Origin: Thunnus maccoyii
Lineage: Eukaryota > Chordata > Actinopteri > Scombriformes > Scombridae
DNA: 64,000 nt
Assembly: GCF_910596095.1 (NCBI RefSeq)
Contig: NC_056545.1
Span: forward strand, 1,534,001 to 1,598,000
Direction: 5' to 3'
Part shown: in pieces, positions 55,971 through 64,000 of the stretch
Layout of the letters: each line of letters begins with the position of its first letter
Position numbering within the stretch: the stretch's first letter is position 1
Notes under the pieces: model-generated
Database searches by the model: none
What the model was told of the DNA's origin: nothing
Seen by the model: the letters and a program-made list of their open reading frames with translations, nothing else
Translations under genes and position numbers: made by a program

Positions 55971-56924
55971 TTAAGGTGCGACCTCAGCCTTGGCTTTCAG
56001 TTTCATTCGACAGCATAGATGGTATATAAGGATGGATCTGATGGTTTGGTCTCTGAGACCATAGATGAGAGCACTCAGACATCTGGGAAAGATGACAACA
56101 CACACATAAATAACAATTTGAATACGCACCAATACTATCCTGTCTAAGACCTTTGCGATAGCTTTGAGAAAGGGGTTGTGTAAAGTTGAGGAGAGACTGA
56201 GACCCAGCTGCACCAGATGCAGCAGCAGTGTGTTACGGGCCTTGTTGGCTGAAGCTTCATTTGTGGAGGCTGACCTGGCTGCTACTATCACACCAATATA
56301 GGAGGAGGTGATTGCCACACTAGCTGATATAAACAGAGAATAAGTGTGGGCTTTGTCATAATGTTCAGACATGGGGCCAAGCAACATGTTTTCCATGGCA
56401 CAAAAATCTTTCATTTGTTCACTTTCCAGGTCTTCAAATGGAAAATCTAACAGCAAAAGAACTCGAGTGAGGACATTTAATGAGCTGAGCGTCCAAACTA
56501 CAACGATAGCCAGCCCTGTGTTTCTGATGGTGATGATGATAGTGTGCCTCAATGGGTAGCACACAGCTACATATCTCTCCAGAGACATCACCACCAGTGT
56601 GAGAGGAGATATTTCAATTGTGAGACTGGTGAGCATGACAAGAACACCACATACAGGATATGTCAGCCTTAATCTAAAAGCAGCAATGATGTACAGTAAC
56701 TGGCTCACTGCCATCTGTACTGTGTCTCCAAATAGCAGGTTATACAGAAGAATGTAACGTGAAGTTTCACAAAACACAGATTTACTCCTCAAGGTGAATA
56801 ACATGGTCACATTAATGAAGAGGAACACACAGCATGGTACGGTGGTCAGAGTGCAAAACATCACTCTTTCCAGTAATCCCCGTCCAACAGTGGTGGTGGT
56901 CAGCGATTGAGAAGCATTTGACAT
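55971..56924 (-). CDS. Olfactory receptor, OR131-2-like, diverged (OR10)
   Basis: 317 residues from the ATG at 56924. The open frame extends 47 codons further up, but MSNAS there aligns with the shared start of the other copies, and a good acceptor (GTTTTTGCAG) and the predicted first exon lie just upstream, so I chose the inner start. It carries the sequon N3-A-S but not N10-I-T. Receptor motifs: Cys in TYPVCGVLV, SLERYVAVCYPLRH, Cys in KDFCAMENML and FPRCLSALIYGLRD. Distinct parts are TM1 (MFCTLTTVPCC), FRLRLTYPVC, LTIEISPLT, ECL2 and the tail MKLKAKAEVAP. Probably a functional gene under longer-term selection, and an outgroup for the eight-plus close copies. Confidence 0.9.
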   Translation of the reverse strand: MSNASQSLTTTTVGRGLLERVMFCTLTTVPCCVFLFINVTMLFTLRSKSVFCETSRYILLYNLLFGDTVQMAVSQLLYIIAAFRLRLTYPVCGVLVMLTSLTIEISPLTLVVMSLERYVAVCYPLRHTIIITIRNTGLAIVVVWTLSSLNVLTRVLLLLDFPFEDLESEQMKDFCAMENMLLGPMSEHYDKAHTYSLFISASVAITSSYIGVIVAARSASTNEASANKARNTLLLHLVQLGLSLSSTLHNPFLKAIAKVLDRIVLVRIQIVIYVCVVIFPRCLSALIYGLRDQTIRSILIYHLCCRMKLKAKAEVAP

Positions 56925-57080
56925 TTTAGAAAAGGATCCAAGAGACATGCAAAATATTAATCTGTTGATGAGGACTGCAAAAACCAAACTATTCTTGTTT
57001 GTATTCCTAGAACAGCAAAGATATGTCACCTTTAGAGCAGAGAATAACATTGAGTTCACATGCAAAACCCAAATTCATCC

Positions 57081-57169
57081 ACATACATTACCAGGTTAGA
57101 GAACATGCTTATGTCCCTGTGAGCAGAGCTGGTCTGTAGGGTTTGCCTGCCCTCACATATTGTTTATAA
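57081..57169 (-). promoter_or_regulatory. Predicted core promoter and first exon of OR10
   Basis: A canonical TATAAA (in TTATAAACA, 57161-57169) lies about 25 bases before GGCAGGCAAACCCTACAG, and the donor-like GTATGTGG has its GT at 57086-57085. The acceptor candidate TTGGTTTTTGCAG lies about 50 bases before the ATG. Since most of the surrounding sequence has diverged from the other units, the survival of these elements supports the exon model. Confidence 0.6.
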
Positions 57170-57189
57170 GCTCTCTCCTCACATTCATT

Positions 57190-58000
57190 TCACATTACAC
57201 AATCACATGATACACTTGATACACGTGATACACTGATCCATGTTATTATGTCTACAGCATCTACCCAATTTGAAGTAATTATTAGAAATGTAGTGTCAAT
57301 TATAATTGCTCTCTTGTGGTTTTGTAAGGGTTTTTGCTTTTGACTGTTTTAAACATGGCCATGAAAACGTTACACCTAGAGGTCTATGTAGTTCATTAAA
57401 ACTATAACCACTCATATTCATACAACAGGTGTTCTAATAGTGCCTCAAGTTCCCTTTATTATTATCCATCCCCTTTATCCAAGACAATTTTCTCCTGAGG
57501 GAAATGATAAAAGTGTCCTTGACCCTTGACCTTCCATAGTAATGCAATTATCCTCCTGGCTTGTAAAAGCCATCCGGTATTTTTCCACTTTGTATACTCT
57601 GAATGGTTTCTGATAAATCCTCTGTTGTTAAACTACGGTCCAATTTCTGCTTTCCACTTTCTGACAAAGTCTGAAATTGCATCTGATCCAAGAACAAACT
57701 TTGACATTTTGTGTCATTTGGGGACACATAAAAACGTGAATGATTTATTGATCTCCATTGGGTTTAAGGTCAGGTCACCTTGTAGTTGTTATTGTGTCAG
57801 TGATTGCCCTGTCAGACAGTTTTACATGTTTCTCCCTGATCATAGGAAGACTGTTTGAGCCACATTAAACTTTTAACAACTTTACTGAACAATAATTTAT
57901 TATATTTGGCTGTCATAATTTGTAATTCCTTTACTTACTTATAATTACCATTTTTAATGTTTCCATTTCCATACGACATTGTTTAGCCTTGAAGTTTGTA
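57190..58000. other. Upstream of OR10, nothing recognised
   Basis: Single-copy in this window. The 110-codon plus-strand frame at 57526-57858 has no recognisable motif and I do not call it a gene. Confidence 0.4.
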
Positions 58001-58615
58001 TCATGCAGTATTATGCAGAAATGCCCCAGATGTTGGCAGCCCAGCCCTGGTCCATCCCCCAAGTCTGAGGGGCCCTGTCACAGGAGGCCACCCAAAATGG
58101 GCCAACCTCTCCAGGCTTGGCTTCAGAGAGAGACAGGCTGATGCAGGCTGGACTGTATGTGCAAGTGGTGCAGACCATCCAAGCAGTGAGAGCAGGATCC
58201 ACTATTGCTTGCAAAGTGGTTGGGATTCCAACACTGGTGTGAGGAAAGGAGAGATTCTCTCGTTTCTAGAGTATCTGGTGGAAAAGGGGCCATCTCTCAG
58301 CTGGAATTGTAAAGTAGTAGGAGGGCCGCGGTGACTAACCTATAGTCACTTGGGTTCAGTGAGGCAGTCTGATGACATGTCGTGGCAGGGCGAACGTTCA
58401 TCGGGCTCTGCTGTACAGTTACAATATAGTAACTTTTGTTTATGATAATGTACATGTATGTCACCTAACTGCTTTTACCAAATTAAAATTTGTGTTTTAT
58501 GGAAAAGCTTCCCCTCCCTTCTACATTTGTTAACACCAGTCCAGTTGTGACTTGCTCTCTCAAAATATGGATCCAATTTAGAAAGCACTTAGAAAACACT
58601 GGCTCCAAATTAGAG
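58001..58615. other. Unassigned GC-richer stretch
   Basis: 58010-58390 is richer in G and C than its surroundings and open for 112 codons on the plus strand (57996-58334). The translation shows no family I know. It may be an old transposon piece. No repeated copy is visible in the window. Confidence 0.3.
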
Positions 58616-58737
58616 ATTTAACAGTTTCCTCATTTCCCCAGCCGCCCGACTGTTATTTGTGGGTCCATGGGCTCGGCTAATCTAAGTCTCCCAACCCAAA
58701 TCAAAAATACCTGGGAACAGGATCTGGGAACAGATTT

Positions 58738-58738
<1 letters not shown>
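58616..58738 (+). mobile_element. L1-type LINE ORF2 fragment
   Basis: It repeats 53750-53940 in shortened form (TTATTTGTGGGTCCATGGGC and CTGGGAACAGGATCTGGGAA). It breaks off exactly where the AATC tail of the next L2 begins, so the L2 landed in it. Confidence 0.7.
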
Positions 58739-58775
<37 letters not shown>

Positions 58776-59330
58776 TTTTATTTATATAGCACCAAATCAC
58801 AACAAAAGTCATCTTAGGGCACTTTTCACATGGAGCAGGTCTGGACCGTACTCTTTAATTTACAGAGACCCAACAATTCCCCCATGAGCAGCACTTGGCG
58901 ACAGCGGTAAGGAAAAACTCCCCTTTAACGGGTAGAAACCTCAAGCAGAACCTGGCTCTTGGCGGGCGGCCATCTGCTTTGACCGGTTGTGTTGAGAGAG
59001 AGACAGAAAGAGGAAAAGGGGGAGGAGGGGAACAGAATAACAACAATCATAACAATAACAATAACAGCAGCAACAGCAGTAGCAATAGCCAGGGAAGGAC
59101 GCCAACAGGACCACAAAGGCTTGGCCTGCAACCCAGGGTTTCCTGTGAGATGAGAAAGCACAAAAAACTCCGGGGAAGAAGCAAAGTTAGTGACATGCAT
59201 TGATGTTACATGAATGCATACAGATGGAGAGGAGGAGGAGGAGAGAGGAGCTCAGTGCATCATGGGAAGTCCCCCGGCAGTCTAGGCCTATAGCAGCATA
59301 ACGAAGGGCTGGTCCAAGGCGAGCTCAATG
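58739..59330 (-). mobile_element. L2-clade LINE 3' UTR with (AATC)n tail
   Basis: AATC tail (58741-58773), then the same 3' UTR as 47433-47970: CTTTGACCGGTTG, AACAATCATAACAATAACAA-type text and CAGTCTAGGCCTATAGCAGC. No coding part. Inserted into an L1 remnant. Confidence 0.75.
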
Positions 59331-60007
59331 GCATCTCCCAAAGAGTATTCACATACAAAATAATACATCGGTGTTGTGGTTGTCCACAAGAAACTGTCAT
59401 AAATGGACTTTTATTCGGTTTTAAGCCACATGGTGGTGATTTTTAACTGTATCTTTTAACTGGATGAAGGATTTAAGTCATCGGACATCTGGATGTTAAG
59501 TTATCAGAGAAGCAAGCTGAGCAAACGTTAGCAGCAGCTCAACTAGCAGCCCCTCCCAGACATCCTGTGCCCATCAAACAGCACCAGAAAAACACTGATT
59601 TTTTCTTACATGAAACTGCTTTATTCAGTGTTTTTACCGGTTTTAATCCCTGCGTATGTTTGTTCTGGAGAGGAGGAGACCTCTGCGGATAATTCGGCTC
59701 CCGGTAAAAACATCCTGAACGATGAACACTGAAGTAATCCTAACTCGAAGAAGCTGGTTGTTTAACAATAAAGACAACAACTACCATGATCCCATGCTAC
59801 TTCATAACGTCATCAAACTCCATCTTTTGTTATTGTTTTGATTGAGAGACACCTAGCAGCAGAAATTATATATTGTGCCTTTCAAGAGCTGCAGGGCAAG
59901 ATGTCAGGAGGATTTCTGTTGTTTTTGTGGTTTCCAGCTCTGACTTCTGGCTTGTTTAAATGTCATTTATATGTTGTTTGTTTTCCTCTTATTATTATTA
60001 TTATTAG
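59331..60007. other. Probable old repeat, unclassified
   Basis: It contains text that looks like dispersed fish repeats (TTAGCAGCAGCTCAACTAGC, GATAATTCGGCTCCCGGTAA) but no protein and no visible ends. The small open frame at 59838-60044 runs into a TTA repeat and is not supported as a gene. Confidence 0.35.
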
Positions 60008-61953
60008 GGCCCGAGCACCTAGCGGTGTGAAGGCCCTCTTGTAATTGAAGGAATTTTTCTCTATTATTATTCTTCTTCCAAAACAAATGCATTTTTAGGG
60101 CCTAAACGTGCATGAGAAGTTGTTAAACTTTGCACATACATCAGAGGTGGCGAAAAATTTAATGTTTTGTAGGTTGCAAACATGGGCGGGGCAAAATGGC
60201 TCAATAGCGCCCCCTAGAAAATTAAGAAAATTGAGCTCCTCGATACAGATTGTCGTAGAAGAATGAAATTTGGTGTGCATATATATCATGACCAGATGCA
60301 CCAAAAAGTCTCCGGAACCATACCCTAAGTCCAACAGGAAGTCGGCCATTTTGGATCAAAGTTGCAATTTTGGCGCCGATTTTGCCATTTCCAGCCCGCA
60401 TACGTTAATGAACTCCTCCTAGAGATTTGACCTCTGCAACTTCAAATTCAGTCAGTATGATCCACAGACCTTGGAGATGAAAACTCAAAACGGTGAGTGT
60501 TCGACATTGCCAGGGGGGCGTGGCCAGGTGATGAATTTCGATCCTTCACCATGAAAATTGTCCATAACTCTGGCATACATGATCCCAAGAGACCCAAACC
60601 TTTTGCGCTTGAAAAGAGAACAGATTCCTGAACAGATCCATGTGTCAATATTGGATCTGTGTCATAGCGCCACCTACTGGCAATAGGAAGCTACATATTT
60701 TACGCTCTGAGGCCCTGTGGGTAGCACGGTGATCGGATCCACCTCAAATTTACTCAGAATAGCCTCAAGACCTTGGAGATTGTATATTCTGAAGTTAGTG
60801 ACTTTTTGTCGAAAGGTGTTGCCATGACGATGTAGCGAATTTTTATGTCTTGCCCTGAAATTTCAAAGCCTTATAACATGACTCCACATGGTCTGATCTT
60901 TTCCAAATTTCATATGCTTGTTAAAAGTCCCTGTCTGAAGACATGTACAGGCCCATATTTAGTGACAGTCATAGCGCCACCTACTGTCAACATGAAGTAA
61001 CATGCATCATACTTTGTCTAATTACTTCTAGTAAATTTGGCCGATGCACCTGAAATTGACTCAGCTATGATGTAAGACCTTAGTGATGCTACATTCTGCA
61101 GCTCATGACCCATAATCAAACACCATTGCCAAAGTGACACATGCTTTGCCACAAAATAGGAAGCTGTTTTTAAGGGACTACACATGCTTTAAAACTCACA
61201 AAACTTTGCACACACATGGCAGATCTTAAAGTCTGTAATATTGTATAGGTGGCAGGCATGAGTGTGGCAGAATGGCTCAACAGCGCCCCCTACAATAATT
61301 CAACGAAGCAGCCCCCGTGCCACGTTAAACCTATATGTACAAAAATTAGTAACACATGTATCATGCTAGGATGCACAAAAAAGTCTCTTGGACCCAAACT
61401 TTAAACCCAACAGGAAGTTGGCCATTTTGAATTTAGTGCTCAATTTTGGCAATTTTGCATACCTTGTATTTTAACAAACTCCTCCTACAGAATTCATCCT
61501 AACAACTTCAAAATCAGTGTGTGTCATCTAGACTAGTTTGTGATCAAAAGTTATCAAAAGATTTAGCTATTGTTAAAGCGTGTGGCCATGGCGTGGCGTT
61601 GAGTTTTGATGTTTCGCCATTACAGAGGAAATTGCTATAACTTCAGTGTACATGGTCAGATCTGCCTGAAACTTCACATTTGATAACAGTCCAGGCCTGA
61701 ACACGTCTACATGCCAATATTCAGTCAGTGATGCAAACTGGCTGAATAGCGCCCCCTACAAAATTTCAACGACACAGCCCCGGCAGCAGACAAGATAGTG
61801 GACAAAGGAAGTGATGTTTATCTCCTTCTTGCACTGTCTGAAAACAACCCGGGTCTGAAGACATCTACATGCCCATGACAGCAGCCCTTCGACTGCGCCT
61901 CGCCCCGACGTGTGCAAAGGTGCGAGGGCCTGATCATCGCTGCTTGCAGCTTT
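60008..61953 (+). mobile_element. Long GGGCCC-ended non-autonomous element
   Basis: It begins AGGGCCCGAGCACCTAGCGG at a TTA repeat. It ends GCGAGGGCCTGATCATCGCT plus the GCTTGCAGC palindrome, again at a TTA repeat. Inside are several copies of GCGCCCCCTA-type text (for example about 60208, 61282 and 61750), spaced among ACAGGAAGT-type stretches. The interior looks like about three repeated submodules of 500-1000 bases. There is no coding capacity. It is the longest version in the window; the 0.65 kb forms at 6889 and 37113 appear to keep only its ends. Confidence 0.6.
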
Positions 61954-62204
61954 AATTATTATTATAATTATATGTCACTGAGCAACTCCTGCCCTCCTGC
62001 CTCACACAGCCACGCTCCCCCCTTCCCTCCCTCTCCTCTCCTCAGCCCCTCCTGGCCCCCTCTCAGCCCTTCGCCCACTTTTTCAGCATTTTTCAAAATT
62101 ATGCAATGGGTGGAGTTAGGGTCAGACCTACAGGTGTAGTTACACTTTAATACAAGACATATGCATCATTTGTCAGAAACACACTGCGTCAATATTGACG
62201 TGCA
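61954..62204. other. Short CT-rich spacer, nothing recognised
   Basis: It holds a pyrimidine-rich stretch (about 62007-62075). No gene is seen. Confidence 0.4.
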
Positions 62205-62403
62205 ACAGTATTTTATTTGGATAAACGTCACAGAAAAAGATGATTAGCAAAAGTAAAGCTTCTTGTAGATAATCTGAAAATTTGAATTTTTAACTTTTAA
62301 TTCCATTTGATGCACTTTCCTTCAGTTTCCAGTGGCTGCAGAAGGCCAATGCTAATGTTCACTCCAGGATGTCAAACAACTGCTGACAGTCCTCATCAAA
62401 TCT
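62205..62403 (-). CDS. Possible terminal exon of an unidentified host gene
   Basis: On the minus strand a strong acceptor (CTCTGTTTTCCTCACAG, AG at 62405-62404) is followed by 14 codons ending in a stop: RFDEDCQQLFDILE (coding part 62359-62403). About 142 bases later comes an AATAAA (62212-62217). This is the layout of a last coding exon with a short 3' UTR. The acidic C-terminus does not let me name the gene. Upstream exons would lie at higher coordinates; I found none convincing before 64000. It could also be a decayed fragment or a chance pattern. Confidence 0.3.
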
Positions 62404-62410
62404 CTGTGAG

Positions 62411-63400
62411 GAAAACAGAGGCTCTAAGTCACTGAACTCTTTATCAACATGAGCATTATAGAATATACATGCCAACATAAAAGCAAACTTATTCAACAGT
62501 ATTATTTCTGCACATTTCTATCCTCTTGTTCCTGTTGCTTTTCCAAACAAGCAGCACTGCAAATCCTCAGCTTTCAACTCTCGTGCTGAACAACATGTAT
62601 TCTTGTGAGATGATGCTATGCTCATATCAAAAATATGAAGATAATACATCCATGATGAATATATGTGACTCAACAATAAAACATTCAAAACTTTTATCAA
62701 CCCAAATAAAGCCCACGGCACTGCTAAACTGTTAAAAACTTATAATGCCCAATGTTGTTCTATGTGGAGAGGAAGTCTCTGGGACAAACTACTCACAACC
62801 AATTCATGTGAAAAAAAAGCTTTTGTATAAAAAATACAAAACAAAAAACGCACAGATGTGTCGCACAGCAAAACTCTGAGAAGTATTTGAAGGGTTTTGG
62901 AAGTCAGGTCCAGGTGGACCTTTATTAAACATTGAAAGAATGACACCATGTGACTGTCTGCTCACAACAGTTTTAAAACCAAATTATTAGGAGAAACTGA
63001 CACCTAGATATGCATATCTGTATTCCAAATATGTGCCAACATCCACTAAAAAGCAATTTGACTTGAATTTCATGATTTGCTTTTCGTGTGCATGTTGCTG
63101 TTTTTGGTCTCCGACCAGAACCATTTTTGGCCAGAGACATGATGTCACCGTCCAAATAATGTTTGCTGGGATGTTACACAATGTTAGAATTTCATTTAAC
63201 AGACAATTGTATCTAAGGCGACCTACATCTGAGAGTTAATACTACAAAAGAAAAGATCTGGCAAGGAGAGAAAAACATGAATAGGTGCCATAAAGGTGCC
63301 ATAGGTGCCAACATGCAGTGCACAGAGACAATGCATGGAGTACAAACAACATTATTTAGGAAATGATAAGTATGCAGATTTTAGCTTTGGCTTGGACAAC
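62411..63400. other. 3' region of OR11, nothing recognised
   Basis: AT-rich; no conserved flank shared with the other receptors and no known repeat. Small open frames overlap on both strands without recognisable content. GGTGCCATA repeats three times near 63285-63310. Confidence 0.4.
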
Positions 63401-64000
63401 TTAGAGAAACAGTGAGCGTCTCCACTGACAGCACAGATGATACAGATGGTATATGAGAACAGGTCTGATGGTCTGGTCTCTGATTCCATAGATTAGAGCA
63501 CTCAGACATCTGGGAAGGATGATAATACACACATAAAGGACAATCTGTATGCGCACACTTGTTATCCTGTCTAGGATTTTTGAGATAGCTATAAGCAATG
63601 GGTTGTGTATAGTTGAGGAAAGATTGAGGCCCAGCTGCACGAGGTGCAGCAGCAGTGTGTTACGTGCCTTATGGGCTGAAGCTTTGTCTGTGTAGGCTGA
63701 TCTGGCTGCTATCATCACACCAACATAGGAGCAAGTGACTACCATAGCGGCTGATATAAACAAAAAACAAGTGTAGGCTTTATCATAAACATCTGATATT
63801 GGATCAAGCATCACACTGTCTTTGCCACAAAAGTCTTTCATCTGCAGGATCTCTGGGTTTTCAAAATAAAAATTTAACATCAATAAAACTTGAGTGAGGA
63901 CATTTACTGAACTAAATGCCCAAACCACAATAACAGCCACCCCAGTGTTTCTGATAGTGATGATGGTAGCGTGCCTCAGTGGGTAGCACACAGCTACATA
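63401..64000 (-). CDS. Olfactory receptor, OR131-2-like, diverged, cut by the window edge (OR11)
   Basis: 199 residues from the middle of the E-R-Y box (YVAVCYPLRHATI) to the stop; the first part lies beyond 64000. It has TM4 NTGVAVIVVWAFSSVN, an ECL2 with Cys in KDFCGKDSVML, TM5 ending SYVGVMIAARSAYTD, TM6 after KARNTLLLHL, and TM7 with LPRCLSALIYGIRD. The tail is unusual: YHLYHLCCQWRRSLFL, where YHL is doubled by a short DNA duplication and the ending differs from all other copies. The divergence is similar to that of OR10, so the array's older members lie at this end. The open frame gives no sign of decay in the visible part. Confidence 0.88.
   Translation of the reverse strand, partial: YVAVCYPLRHATIITIRNTGVAVIVVWAFSSVNVLTQVLLMLNFYFENPEILQMKDFCGKDSVMLDPISDVYDKAYTCFLFISAAMVVTCSYVGVMIAARSAYTDKASAHKARNTLLLHLVQLGLNLSSTIHNPLLIAISKILDRITSVRIQIVLYVCIIILPRCLSALIYGIRDQTIRPVLIYHLYHLCCQWRRSLFL

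Noticed and set aside
56925-57065. 47-codon N-terminal extension of OR10
   Set aside because: It has no counterpart in the other copies and overlaps the predicted acceptor and intron. The inner ATG aligns with all other receptors.
57526-57858. 110-codon plus-strand frame upstream of OR10
   Set aside because: No recognisable domain, no splice context and no second copy; length alone is weak evidence in AT-rich DNA.

Overview
This window reads as nuclear DNA of a ray-finned (teleost) fish. It holds a same-strand tandem array of intronless-coding olfactory receptor genes of the odorant receptor 131-2-like type. The spaces between them are filled with the usual fish transposon mix: CR1/L2-type LINEs, L1-type LINE ends, a Tc1/mariner end, hAT/ZBED transposase remnants, and short GGGCCC-ended non-autonomous elements. 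The species cannot be named from the sequence.

Layout. Eleven receptor copies lie on the minus strand: OR1 559-1521, OR2 9596-10558, OR3 14224-15186, OR4 18925-19887, OR5 23742-24704, OR6 33473-34399, OR7 35473-36435, OR8 40692-41654, OR9 51062-52024, OR10 55971-56924 and OR11 63401 to the window edge. OR1 to OR9 are very close copies. OR10 and OR11 are clearly more diverged. OR6 has lost its C-terminal tail, a normally conserved TM7 motif and its upstream promoter block, and is probably dying.

Each unit consists of a receptor with about 400 bp of conserved 3' flank, an intron-like gap, a predicted small non-coding first exon with a core promoter, and a further conserved upstream block. That block carries a plus-strand 75-codon open frame in eight units, which I judge non-coding. 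After it comes one of two alternatives. Units 2, 4, 5 and 8 carry a LINE fragment, and unit 9 a diverged one. Units 1 and 3 carry a tyrosine-recombinase fossil. Unit 7 carries an inverted copy of a composite insertion that is also present in unit 1.

The array grew by several rounds of duplication and exchange. The 17130-18900 and 21930-23700 stretches are almost identical. The 7740-8550 and 12800-13625 stretches are almost identical. The blocks after OR5 and after OR8 share the same L2 LINE and the same intron-containing hAT remnant. Flanks and coding sequences are mosaics of one another, which points to gene conversion or unequal crossing-over.

The right-hand 10 kb (53.4-63.4 kb) is mostly transposon fragments. 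The one hint of a non-receptor host gene is a possible terminal exon with a polyadenylation signal near 62205-62403. I saw no CRISPR arrays, rRNA or tRNA genes.
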